Assembly (NCBI RefSeq): GCF_000430885.1
Contig: NZ_AUMW01000027.1
Span: 1-52,771, forward strand
From: Desulfotruncus alcoholivorax DSM 16058
GTDB taxonomy: Bacteria > Bacillota > Desulfotomaculia > Desulfotomaculales > Desulfallaceae
DNA length: 52,771 bases
Reading direction: 5' to 3'
The notes beneath the pieces were generated by a model. It had not been told where the DNA came from. It saw nothing but the letters and a program-made list of their open reading frames with translations, and did no database searches. This document shows positions 26,147 through 33,921 of the stretch, one piece after another. Position numbers and translations under genes: made by a program. Within the stretch, counting starts at the first letter, position 1, and every line of letters begins with the position of its first letter.

Positions 26147-27187
26147 CTATATCACAGTTATCAGCGTGCCTGTAAAAGGCAGCACTTCGCCTATTACCGC
26201 GCAGTTAACGCCTTTTTCCTTCAGTTCATCAACCAGTGCACTGGCCCTTGCTTCAGGTATAGAAATAAGCAATCCTCCGGAGGTTTGGGGGTCAAAAAGC
26301 GCCAGTTGCTCTTCAGTCTTCAGATTACCTTGCAATAGTATTTTCCCCTCTAAATAATTTCTGTTATCATAGGCGCCGGCCGGGATTAACCCCAGGCGCG
26401 CCATTTCCATTGTTTCCGGTAACAACGGTACTGATTTGCATTTGATGTGTAAACTGACTCCGCTTGCTTCGGCCATTTCTGCGGCGTGGCCTAACAGCCC
26501 GAACCCTGTAATGTCGGTACAGGCACTGGCACCGTGCTTGAGCATTATCTCCGAGGCAGCCTTATTTAAGGTGGACATGGAGGAAACCGCCGTTTGCATA
26601 GCCCCGGGTGAAACCAGACCTGCCTTGATGCCGGTGTTAATGATCCCGGTACCCAAAGGCTTTGTTAGTATCAACAGGTCGCCCGCCTGTGCTCCGGCAT
26701 TGGATATAATTTCGCCGGGGTGGGCCGTTCCTGTTACGGCCAGACCGTATTTAGGCTCATCGTCGCGTACAGTATGACCTCCCGCTATGATACAGCCGGC
26801 TTCCATGGCTTTATCGGCGCCACCCTGCAGCAATTCTTCCAAAACGGAAATGGGAAGGCAATCTGGAAAACAAACTATGTTTAATGCCAAAAGCGGCTTA
26901 CCTCCCATGGCGTATACATCACTAAGAGAATTTGCCGCAGCGATTTGCCCGTACAGATACGGGTCATCCACCATGGGGGTAAAGAAATCAAGTGTGGAAA
27001 TCAGGGCCTGGTTTTCGTTTATTTTATAAACTGCGGCGTCGTCGGAGGTGCACGGTCCGATCATTAGATTTGGATTTTGGGTAGCTGGTATATGTCGCAG
27101 TACCTGCGACAGGGTCTGGGGACCCACTTTCGCCGCTCACCCGGAGGTTTTGGCCAGGCTTGTCAGCTTGATCTGTTGGTTGGACAT
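26147..27187 (-). CDS. selD: Selenide, water dikinase (predicted selenoprotein, UGA = Sec17)
   Basis: 346 residues if the in-frame TGA at 27137-27139 is read as selenocysteine. ATG 27187 follows a very good AAAGGAGGGG site. The N-terminus reads LTSLAKTSG-Sec-AAKVGPQ, where SelD proteins carry their catalytic Cys or Sec followed by Ala/Gly-x-Lys. Downstream come IGPCTSDDAAVYK, STLDFFTPMVDDPYLYGQIA, DVYAMGGKP, GGHTVRDDEPKYGLAVTG, DITGFGLLGHAAEMAEASG and FDPQTSGGLLIS. SelD makes selenophosphate from selenide and ATP. Starting after the TGA would remove the active-site residue and the ribosome binding site. A hairpin fitting a bacterial SECIS follows the UGA. A Sec-containing SelD implies a self-sustaining Sec machinery. 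Confidence 0.93.
27094..27110 (-). promoter_or_regulatory. Candidate SECIS hairpin in selD
   Basis: On the mRNA strand GTCGCAG-GTA-CTGCGAC forms a perfect 7-bp stem, starting 26 bases after the UGA. The upper stem GCAG-GU resembles the E. coli fdhF SECIS tip. A second 5-bp hairpin, GGGTC/GACCC, lies between the UGA and this stem, so the two may stack. The distance is at the long end for a bacterial SECIS. Confidence 0.65.
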
Positions 27188-27418
27188 GCAGATCCCCTCC
27201 TTTCAATTAGCTTCTCACAAATATTCTTTTTTAAGCTAAATCAATCCTTTATTAATAAAATAAAAAAATTTTATCAATATAACATATTATAAAAATTAAT
27301 CTTATGATATACTTTTCCCTAATGGTTATAATAAATAAATATAATATGCGCCAGCGAACTTAATATGTTAAAATTTTAAAAGGTAAAATAGTTATTTATT
27401 TGATTGAGGGGGTACATT
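27188..27418. promoter_or_regulatory. AT-rich divergent promoter region between selD and the small selenoprotein gene
   Basis: 231 bases, markedly more AT-rich than the surroundings, with TATAAT-like sequences (for example in GGTTATAATAAA and AATATAATATG near 27325-27350). It must hold promoters for both directions: leftward selD and rightward small selenoprotein gene. No clear operator or riboswitch was recognised. Confidence 0.5.
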
Positions 27419-27760
27419 ATGCAACAGTATGAGGTTATTGTTTTCGGCTTAAATGCCCCGGCTCCGAGTTTTGGCTGAGGACCGAGACCCTCCGCAGGTT
27501 GCGGGCCGCAAAAAACAATGAAAGATGAAGCCGAAGATTTAAGCGTGGCTTTAAAACAAAATTTTGGCGATGAGGTCAATGTAAAATTTGTTGATGTAAC
27601 TTCGGAAGAAGTACAGGAGTATCCCAAGATTGTGTCTATTCTTCCAAGGGTACGCCTGCCATTAACCGTTATAAATGATGAACCTCGTTTTCACGGGGGC
27701 ATATCAGCAGAAGTCATTGCTGATGCAGTATTGGAAATGAAAAAAGCAAAGGAAGGTTAA
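27419..27760 (+). CDS. Small thioredoxin-like selenoprotein (predicted, UGA = Sec20)
   Basis: 113 residues if TGA 27476-27478 is read as selenocysteine. ATG 27419 follows GAGGGGGT. The N-terminus, YEVIVFGLNAPAPSFG-Sec, has an initial beta strand leading to the redox residue, then GPRPSAGCGPQKT with a Cys eight positions later, an amphipathic helix (DLSVALKQNFGD), a second strand (VNVKFVDVTSEEVQEYP), a possible cis-Pro strand (RLPLTVINDEPRFHGG) and a last helix. This is the layout of a small thioredoxin/YuzD-like fold. A hairpin with a GGU loop lies 13 bases after the UGA. It is divergent from selD. Its redox partner is unknown. Confidence 0.82.
27492..27504 (+). promoter_or_regulatory. Candidate SECIS hairpin in the small selenoprotein gene
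   Basis: CCGCA-GGT-TGCGG is a perfect 5-bp stem with a GGU loop, starting 13 bases after the UGA at 27476-27478; a U-G pair can extend it by one. Position and GGU loop match known bacterial SECIS elements, and the tip shares GCAGGU with the selD hairpin. Confidence 0.75.
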
Positions 27761-27799
27761 TTTTATCTGGTACAATTAACCAACGTTCTCGTTATTTTT

Positions 27800-27845
27800 C
27801 CCCTTCTTGCCGCATAGATTTATAGTGGCAAGGAGGGGATTTTTT
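27800..27845 (+). terminator. Terminator-like hairpin containing the yqfC ribosome binding site
   Basis: CCCCTTCTTGCC (27800-27811) pairs with GGCAAGGAGGGG (27827-27838) along 12 positions (one G-U), followed by ATTTTTT and directly by the yqfC ATG. It looks like an intrinsic terminator for the selenoprotein gene, but its 3' arm is the AGGAGGGG ribosome binding site of yqfC. Readthrough transcripts would have the site buried. A transcript starting inside the hairpin would leave it free. Confidence 0.75.
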
Positions 27846-28130
27846 ATGGCATGGAAGGATATTAAAAACAGGGTTAAAAGGCAATTGTCCGATTATCTTG
27901 AGCTGCCGGGTGATATTATGTTGGACTTGCCTAAAATTGTTCTTGTGGGCAATCTTCAGGTTTTTATAGAAAACCATCGCGGTATCCAGGAATATAATCC
28001 CCGGTTGGTGCGGGTTGTTGTCAACGATAAAGTTATTGAGGTTACCGGTGAGAATCTTTCACTGCGCAATATTTTGCCTGACGAAATATGTGTTGAGGGC
28101 CAAATATCAGCGGTGGTGTTCTTAAGCTAG
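27846..28130 (+). CDS. yqfC: Sporulation protein YqfC
   Basis: About 94 residues starting MAWKDIKNRVKRQLSDYLEL, with DLPKIVLVGNLQVFIENHRG and the C-terminal LPDEICVEGQISAVVF, diagnostic of the YabP/YqfC family of spore-coat-associated sporulation proteins. The start is fixed by AGGAGGGG at 27831-27838. In B. subtilis yqfC and yqfD form a sigma-E-dependent pair; the same order is kept here. Confidence 0.93.
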   Translation: MAWKDIKNRVKRQLSDYLELPGDIMLDLPKIVLVGNLQVFIENHRGIQEYNPRLVRVVVNDKVIEVTGENLSLRNILPDEICVEGQISAVVFLS

Positions 28131-28144
28131 GGGGTGGCGGTAAA

Positions 28145-29398
28145 ATGTTATTGTTTCGAATTCTATCTTTTTTGGGCGGTTATGTGACAATAGCTTTGCC
28201 GGAAGATTGCCTGGAAAAATTTATCAATATGGCCACCACCAGGGGAATATTTTTGTGGGGTATCTCCGGAGTAGGAGCAGATAGAGTAACGTTAAAAGTT
28301 CACTTGAGTGGTGTACAACCTTTGCGCCATGTGGCCAGGATGACCCGATGCAGGTTTACAATTGTTGAAAAAGCCGGTTTACCCTTCATTATTATAAAAT
28401 TGCGCAGGCGCAAGGCTTTGCTTTTAGGCGCTTTGTTTTTTGTGGTGGCAATATATTTATCTTCATCATTTGTTTGGTTTGTTAATGTGTCCGGCAATAA
28501 AAGCATCAGTGAGCAGGAGATCAAAGAAATAGCCCGCCAGTCCGGTTTATACCCCGGAGCTTTTAAACCTTCAATAGATAGTGAAAAAATTGAAAAGATC
28601 ATTATGAACAGGTTTACGGATCTTTCCTGGGTTGGTGTTTGTTTTGATGGGACAAGGGCTGATATTAAAGTAGTAGAAAAAGTGCTGCCTCCCAATAATA
28701 ACCTGAATGCCAAAATTGATATTGTGGCAACTAAAGATGGCCTGATCAAACAGATTCTAGTTCTGCAAGGGCAGCCGCTGGTCCAGGAGGGTGATACTGT
28801 TAAAGCAGGGCAGGTACTGATATCTTCTGCTATTCCACCGCCGAAAGTGGAAGATGAACTGGATAACATAGAAGAAAGCGCCCGGGAACCGCAGGAGGAA
28901 GAGCAGACGGTAAAATATGTTCACGCCAGAGGCATTGTCAAGGCCAGTGTCTGGTACGAAGGTTATAAAGAAGTTCCCCTCATAGAAAAGGGGGAAAACT
29001 ATACGGGACATGAAATTACCAAACTTTGCATTAAAATCGGAGCAAAGGAAATAATTCTAATGGGACCCGGAGATGTCCCTTTTGCTAAATATGATATCTT
29101 AACAGATTGTAAAAAAGTCCCTGCTTGGAGGAATATAAATATACCCGTCGAATTTATTAAGGTTAAATACTTGGAAAAAGTTGATTATAAAAAAACTTAT
29201 CGTAAAGCAGAGGCGCTCCGTTTGGCCGGGGAAGGTGCAATTGCTAAAATTGAAAAAGACATCCCATCCGGCGCACGGATAATAAACAAACACTATGAAG
29301 AAGTGAAAATTGCGGAAAATGAAAATATGGTAAGAGTAAAGGCGTTAATAGAAACAATAGAAGAAATTGGAACGGAGAAGCCCCACCCGTTGAGCTAA
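28145..29398 (+). CDS. yqfD: Sporulation protein YqfD
   Basis: 417 residues. An N-terminal soluble region (GIFLWGISGVGADRVTLKVH) is followed by one membrane helix (residues ~95-113, ALLLGALFFVVAIYLSSSFV), then a large extracytoplasmic region with FVNVSGNKSISEQEIKEIAR (a POTRA-like start) and GDTVKAGQVLIS. This is the YqfD stage IV sporulation family. The gene overlaps nothing and follows yqfC by 14 bases with GGGGGTGG upstream. Confidence 0.94.
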   Translation: MLLFRILSFLGGYVTIALPEDCLEKFINMATTRGIFLWGISGVGADRVTLKVHLSGVQPLRHVARMTRCRFTIVEKAGLPFIIIKLRRRKALLLGALFFVVAIYLSSSFVWFVNVSGNKSISEQEIKEIARQSGLYPGAFKPSIDSEKIEKIIMNRFTDLSWVGVCFDGTRADIKVVEKVLPPNNNLNAKIDIVATKDGLIKQILVLQGQPLVQEGDTVKAGQVLISSAIPPPKVEDELDNIEESAREPQEEEQTVKYVHARGIVKASVWYEGYKEVPLIEKGENYTGHEITKLCIKIGAKEIILMGPGDVPFAKYDILTDCKKVPAWRNINIPVEFIKVKYLEKVDYKKTYRKAEALRLAGEGAIAKIEKDIPSGARIINKHYEEVKIAENENMVRVKALIETIEEIGTEKPHPLS

Positions 29399-29416
29399 AG
29401 GAGGTTATAAGCATAA

Positions 29417-30397
29417 TTGGTGGAAAACGTGGAAGCACGGGTGATAATTGATGACGTCGGCATTGCCGCAGAAATATTTGGTAAACACGATGAGAATTTG
29501 TCATTGTTGGAAAATTCGTTTGGTGTAAAAATGGTTGCGCGCGGCGAGGAGTTGCTTATTATTGGGCGGCGTGACCAGGTAGAAAAGGCTAAAGAGATTG
29601 TTGAACAGTTGCAGGAGTACTGCAGGGTCGGCAACCGGTTGACTAAGCACGAGATAAATTATACCATTAAAGCTGTTAAAGCCGGTAACTCCGGAGTCCT
29701 TGCAGGGCTTGCCAAAGATGTCTTTCTTGTTACTCCCAGGGGTAAAAAAATCAAACCCAAAACTGCAGGGCAGCAGAAGTATATTGATGCCCTGCAGAAA
29801 CATGATATCGTTTTTGCTGTCGGTCCGGCGGGTACTGGTAAAACTTACCTGGCCGTGGTTATGGCGATCAGGTCTTTACGCAACCGCAGTGTTAATAGGA
29901 TTGTGCTGACCAGGCCGGCTGTAGAGGCAGGGGAAAAGTTGGGTTTCTTGCCCGGCGATCTCCAGGAAAAAGTCGATCCTTACCTGCGCCCCCTTTATGA
30001 TAGTCTGTATGACGTGCTGGGTTTTGAAAGTACCCAGAAATATATTGAACGTCATGTCATTGAAATTGCCCCTCTCGCTTATATGCGGGGAAGGACGCTG
30101 GATGACTCTTTTGTTATTCTTGACGAAGCTCAGAATACGACACCGGAGCAGATGAAAATGTTTCTAACCCGCCTTGGCTTTGGTTCCAAGGCGGTAATTA
30201 CGGGAGATGTTACGCAGGTTGACCTGCCCCGGGGGCAGCAATCCGGCCTTGTTCACGCGCTGCAGGTATTGTATGATGTAGAAGGTCTGTTTTTTCACTA
30301 TTTTTCCGGGGAAGACATTGTCAGGCACCCGCTGGTGCAGAAGATTGTTAAGGCATATGAAGAAAGAAGCACGACGTCTGAGTTAAAAGAGGAGTGA
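29417..30397 (+). CDS. phoH: PhoH family ATPase
   Basis: 326 residues from TTG 29417 (or GTG 29420) after GGAGGTTATAAG. An N-terminal KH-like part is followed by a PIN-associated PhoH ATPase domain with Walker A GPAGTGKTYLAVVMA, RPAVEAGEKLGFLPGDLQEK, Walker B FVILDEAQNTTPEQMKMFLT and TGDVTQVDLPRGQQSGL. It is probably an RNA-associated NTPase or helicase. The order phoH-pgpH-ybeY is conserved in Firmicutes and links it to rRNA maturation. Confidence 0.95.
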   Translation: MVENVEARVIIDDVGIAAEIFGKHDENLSLLENSFGVKMVARGEELLIIGRRDQVEKAKEIVEQLQEYCRVGNRLTKHEINYTIKAVKAGNSGVLAGLAKDVFLVTPRGKKIKPKTAGQQKYIDALQKHDIVFAVGPAGTGKTYLAVVMAIRSLRNRSVNRIVLTRPAVEAGEKLGFLPGDLQEKVDPYLRPLYDSLYDVLGFESTQKYIERHVIEIAPLAYMRGRTLDDSFVILDEAQNTTPEQMKMFLTRLGFGSKAVITGDVTQVDLPRGQQSGLVHALQVLYDVEGLFFHYFSGEDIVRHPLVQKIVKAYEERSTTSELKEE

Positions 30398-30401
30398 TTA
30401 A

Positions 30402-32549
30402 ATGCTTCCTCTGGCAAAGGTTCGGGCGAAAATATCGCAAGTATTCTTAAATTTGGCCGGAAGAAGAAAAGTTCGGCGCGGTTTGGCCGCTTTCGTTTTT
30501 TTTGTTGTTTTGACCTTATTAATTTCGGTTGAATTTATGCCCCAAAGAATTAACCTTGTGGTTGGCCAGGTTTCGCCAACAAATGTATTTGCGCCACGCA
30601 GCGTTACGTATGAGGATAAAAACAAAACTGCGGAGGCAAGAAATATTGCCGCAGCCCAGGTTGAAAAACAGTATATTATCGACCCGCAGGTTAGTATAGA
30701 TGTGCAAAAAAATATTTCCAGCCTGATTGCGGACATAGGTAAAGTACAGAATGACGGAAACCTGGACGAAAACCAGAAAGTCAGTAAATTAAAGGAAATT
30801 ATTCCTTTTAGTTTATCAAACAGCACATTAAAAATACTGTCCCGTCCCAACCCGGAGAATTTAAAAAAGATGGAGACCGGTATTACCGGACTTATATCAC
30901 AAGCAATGGATGAAGGTGTTACACAAGAGAACACGGCAGAGGTGGGGGACAAGCTGGTTGGGAGAATACCCAATTTACAGCTGGAAGCTCCTTATAACTC
31001 GGTTGCTGCCGATATCATTAAAAATTACCTGCGTCCAAATAAATTTGACGACCTCGAAAAAACCAGGCGCCTGCAGCAGTCTGCCAGGGAGGCGGTTTCT
31101 CCGGTAATGGTTTCCATTAAGGAAGGGGAAAAGATTATCGGGGCAGGTGAAATTGTAACCGAGGAGCATATTTCAAAACTGGAGGCGTTAGGCCTTTCCC
31201 GCCCGGTTATCCCTATTTCGTCAATACTAGGTTCGGCTTTACTGGTGGGGCTTTTAATGGTGGTGGTGCTTTTTTATCTTTACCAGCAAAACCGGGAAAT
31301 ATATAAAAACGCCGGGCACATTTATCTTTTGGGAATAGTTGTTTTTCTCACCCTGGGTGTATCCAAGGCCATAATTGCCATTAATCTAGCTCAGTGGCCC
31401 GCGTTTGCAGCCTTATTCGGCTACCTGGCGCCTATTGCCGCCGCGGGAATGTTGATAGCCATATTGCTTGATTCCCGGTTAGCGGTGCTGGTTGTGGCGG
31501 TAATTAGTTTTTTATTAGGTTTAATGACCGGGGGGCAAATCAGATTTGCCGTAGTGGCTTTGATTGGCGGCATCACCGGTGTGTATGGTGTGAGCAAGCT
31601 GAGCCAGCGCAGCGATATGGCCAGGGCGGGGTTTTACACTGGCGCGGCTAATATTTTAGCGATTTTCTCTATGGGGATGATCAGCGGAACCCCGTTGGGA
31701 TTAACCATGACTTCCAGTTTGATCCTGGGCTCTTTAAACGGCATCCTTTCATCAGTTTTAACCAATGGTGCAGTGCCTTACCTGGAAAGCGCTTTTGGCA
31801 TAACTTCATCGGTGCGTCTTTTAGAGCTGTCCAATCCAGGCAACCCGCTGCTCCGGCGAATGCAAATTGAGGCTCCGGGGACCTATCACCACAGCCTTTT
31901 GGTGGGTAACCTGGCGGAATCCGCAGCTGATGCTGTGGGAGGGGATTCACTGCTGGTCAGGGTGGCGGCATATTACCATGATATTGGTAAAATGAAAAGG
32001 CCTTATTTTTTTATCGAAAATCAAATGGGTGACAACCCGCATGATAAGATAGCCCCGACCTTAAGTACCCTGATTCTTACATCACATGTTAAGGACGGGG
32101 TTGAACTGGCCCGGGAAAATAAGCTGCCCCAGGGTATAACCGATATCATTGAGCAGCACCATGGCGACAGTTTATGCAGTTTCTTTTACCACAAGGCCGT
32201 GGAAAATAATAAAAATGAAAGTGTTTCCGAAGACGAATTCAGGTATGAAGGACCCAAACCCCAGACCAAGGAAGCAGCAATTGTCATGCTGGCCGATGCT
32301 GTGGAGGCGGCGGTCAGATCGCTGCAAAATGGAACGCCCGGGCGCATTGAAGGGGTAGTGCGCAAAATTATCAAGGACAAGCTAATGGATGGCCAACTGG
32401 ATGAAAGTGACCTAACCTTTAAGGACCTGGACGCAATTGCCGCAACTTTTATTAGGATGCTTTCAGGCATATTCCACAACAGGATCGAATATCCTGATAT
32501 GACCAAGGAAATGGAAAGGAGAAAGAAAAAGCGTGCCATTGGTCGTTAG
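30402..32549 (+). CDS. pgpH: 7TM-HD family cyclic di-AMP phosphodiesterase PgpH
   Basis: 715 residues. A first membrane helix (residues ~28-45) is followed by an extracytoplasmic 7TMR-HDED sensor region (residues ~50-280), seven membrane helices (~285-480), and a C-terminal HD hydrolase with YYHDIGKMKRPYFF, THVKDGVELA-like SHVKDGVELA, and QHHGDSLCSFFYHKA. Homologues hydrolyse c-di-AMP, which controls osmolyte and potassium balance. It overlaps ybeY by 17 bases. Confidence 0.94.
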   Translation: MLPLAKVRAKISQVFLNLAGRRKVRRGLAAFVFFVVLTLLISVEFMPQRINLVVGQVSPTNVFAPRSVTYEDKNKTAEARNIAAAQVEKQYIIDPQVSIDVQKNISSLIADIGKVQNDGNLDENQKVSKLKEIIPFSLSNSTLKILSRPNPENLKKMETGITGLISQAMDEGVTQENTAEVGDKLVGRIPNLQLEAPYNSVAADIIKNYLRPNKFDDLEKTRRLQQSAREAVSPVMVSIKEGEKIIGAGEIVTEEHISKLEALGLSRPVIPISSILGSALLVGLLMVVVLFYLYQQNREIYKNAGHIYLLGIVVFLTLGVSKAIIAINLAQWPAFAALFGYLAPIAAAGMLIAILLDSRLAVLVVAVISFLLGLMTGGQIRFAVVALIGGITGVYGVSKLSQRSDMARAGFYTGAANILAIFSMGMISGTPLGLTMTSSLILGSLNGILSSVLTNGAVPYLESAFGITSSVRLLELSNPGNPLLRRMQIEAPGTYHHSLLVGNLAESAADAVGGDSLLVRVAAYYHDIGKMKRPYFFIENQMGDNPHDKIAPTLSTLILTSHVKDGVELARENKLPQGITDIIEQHHGDSLCSFFYHKAVENNKNESVSEDEFRYEGPKPQTKEAAIVMLADAVEAAVRSLQNGTPGRIEGVVRKIIKDKLMDGQLDESDLTFKDLDAIAATFIRMLSGIFHNRIEYPDMTKEMERRKKKRAIGR

Positions 32550-32994
32550 TAATTTGCAGGAAAAGCTTCCGGTTGATGAGGATTTGATTGGCCTGCTTAC
32601 CCGGGTGGTGGAAGCAGCCTTGGCTGACACGGTAGAATATCATGATGCCGAGGTTGGCCTTGTTTTTACTGATAATGAATATATTGCGGACCTGAACCGG
32701 CAATACCGAAATGTAGACGGGCCCACAGATGTGCTCAGCTTTTCCATGTTGGAAGGTGAGCCGGTTCAAGACGGAAGTGACTCAATCATGCTGGGGGATA
32801 TTGTGATATCACTGGAAAAGGCACTCCAGCAGGCTAAAAGATTCGGCCACGGGCTGACCAGGGAAATTGCTTATCTTACCGTTCATGGTGTGCTACACCT
32901 GCTGGGCTACAATCATGAAACCGATGCTGAGAAAAAAGTGATGCGGGAGAAGGAGGAGCAGATACTGAGCCGGGTGCTTTTGCCGGAAGGGTGA
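32533..32994 (+). CDS. ybeY: Endoribonuclease YbeY
   Basis: 153 residues from GTG inside the end of pgpH, with AAGGAGAAAG-like sequence before it. The zinc site is HGVLHLLGYNHETDAEK. The consensus is HGxLHLxGYDH, so Asp is Asn here. TDVLSFSM is also typical. YbeY matures the 16S rRNA 3' end and takes part in ribosome quality control. Neighbouring era and phoH belong to the same process. Confidence 0.96.
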   Translation: MPLVVSNLQEKLPVDEDLIGLLTRVVEAALADTVEYHDAEVGLVFTDNEYIADLNRQYRNVDGPTDVLSFSMLEGEPVQDGSDSIMLGDIVISLEKALQQAKRFGHGLTREIAYLTVHGVLHLLGYNHETDAEKKVMREKEEQILSRVLLPEG

Positions 32995-33000
32995 TGTGGC

Positions 33001-33360
33001 TTGTTGAAGTTTGCGCGGGCTGTGGGCTGGGCGGTTTCAGGCATACGATATGCTGTAATAACCCAGCGCAATATGAAAATTCACCTGGTGGTGGCCATAC
33101 CGGTCATAGTTACCTGCCTTTACCTTAAAATGTCGCCGGCAGAACTGGCAATTATATCATTAACAATTTTTCTGGTGTTGGCTGCTGAAATGTTTAATAC
33201 TGCCATTGAGGTTGTAGTTGACCTTTTTACTGCTGACCGGCATCCCCTGGCCCGGGCAGCCAAGGATGTGGGTGCGGGTGCGGTTTTACTAACGGCCATA
33301 AATGCTCTGATAGTGGCTTATTTATTAATATGGCCGCGTATAGCCGGCCTTTTTGGGTAG
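33001..33360 (+). CDS. dgkA: Diacylglycerol/undecaprenol kinase family protein
   Basis: 119 residues from TTG with GGAAGGGTGATG before it. Three membrane helices are present, plus the DgkA family motif ALTIFLVLAAEMFNTAIEV (here SLTIFLVLAAEMFNTAIEVV, with the catalytic Glu) followed by VDL and KDVGAGAVLLTA. In Gram-positive bacteria the enzyme phosphorylates undecaprenol to recycle the lipid carrier. The order ybeY-dgkA-cdd-era matches B. subtilis. Confidence 0.95.
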   Translation: MLKFARAVGWAVSGIRYAVITQRNMKIHLVVAIPVIVTCLYLKMSPAELAIISLTIFLVLAAEMFNTAIEVVVDLFTADRHPLARAAKDVGAGAVLLTAINALIVAYLLIWPRIAGLFG

Positions 33361-33513
33361 AACCCCATGTAAACTAGCGAGGCACCATCGGCAGTATGAA
33401 CAAGGGGTTGTAAAGTAGGGGCGGACGACCCTGTCAGCCCGCCCTTGTGTCAGATGTTAGTCATCAGGGATAATCAGTAAAAGTTTTTTCCGGGTAATTA
33501 TCGGGGTGATTTA

Positions 33514-33921
33514 ATGAGTCCGGAGGAGTTAATTAACAAAGCGTTTGAAGCTCAAAAATACGCGTATGCGCCATATTCACACTTTGCAGTGGGAGCGGCC
33601 CTGCTAACCGCGGAAGGTGAGGTTCACACCGGTTGTAATATTGAGAATGCATCTTACGGGCTTACGGTTTGTGCTGAGCGGGTAGCTATACTTAAAGCTG
33701 TTTCCTGCGGGCAGCGGTCCTTTAAATCAATGGCTGTGATTGCCGACACAGAAGAATTCTGCAGTCCATGCGGCGCCTGTCGCCAGGTGTTGTCCGAATT
33801 CGGCGGAGATATTAAGGTTTACCTGGCCAACCGCCGGGGCGAATACCGTACCATGACCGTAGGTGAACTTTTGCCAGGGGCTTTTTCACTGTCCAAAAGC
33901 AACAATCAGGAGGATGCGTAG
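33514..33921 (+). CDS. cdd: Cytidine deaminase
   Basis: 135 residues. The zinc-binding site is CNIENASYGLTVCAERVAI, with the catalytic Glu, plus CSPCGACRQVLSEF (CxxC). FEAQKYAYAPYSHFAVGAAL at the N-terminus is typical. It deaminates cytidine and deoxycytidine for pyrimidine salvage. The start is ATG after CGGGGTG. The 153 bases before it carry only a GGGGCGGACGACCC/GCCCGCCC pairing and no gene. It overlaps the era start by one base. Confidence 0.97.
   Translation: MSPEELINKAFEAQKYAYAPYSHFAVGAALLTAEGEVHTGCNIENASYGLTVCAERVAILKAVSCGQRSFKSMAVIADTEEFCSPCGACRQVLSEFGGDIKVYLANRRGEYRTMTVGELLPGAFSLSKSNNQEDA

Noticed and set aside
26034-26357. Plus-strand gene overlapping the end of selD
   Set aside because: Most of it is antisense to selD. 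The unique first ~37 codons match nothing I recognise and lack a ribosome binding site.
27024-27127. selD beginning at 27127, after the TGA
   Set aside because: It would have no ribosome binding site and would lack the catalytic position. The upstream segment codes for a typical SelD N-terminus and has a strong site before ATG 27187.
27518-27760. A shorter 80-residue gene starting at ATG 27518
   Set aside because: No ribosome binding site is present, and it would lack the first beta strand and redox region. The frame through the TGA from 27419 is a better explanation.
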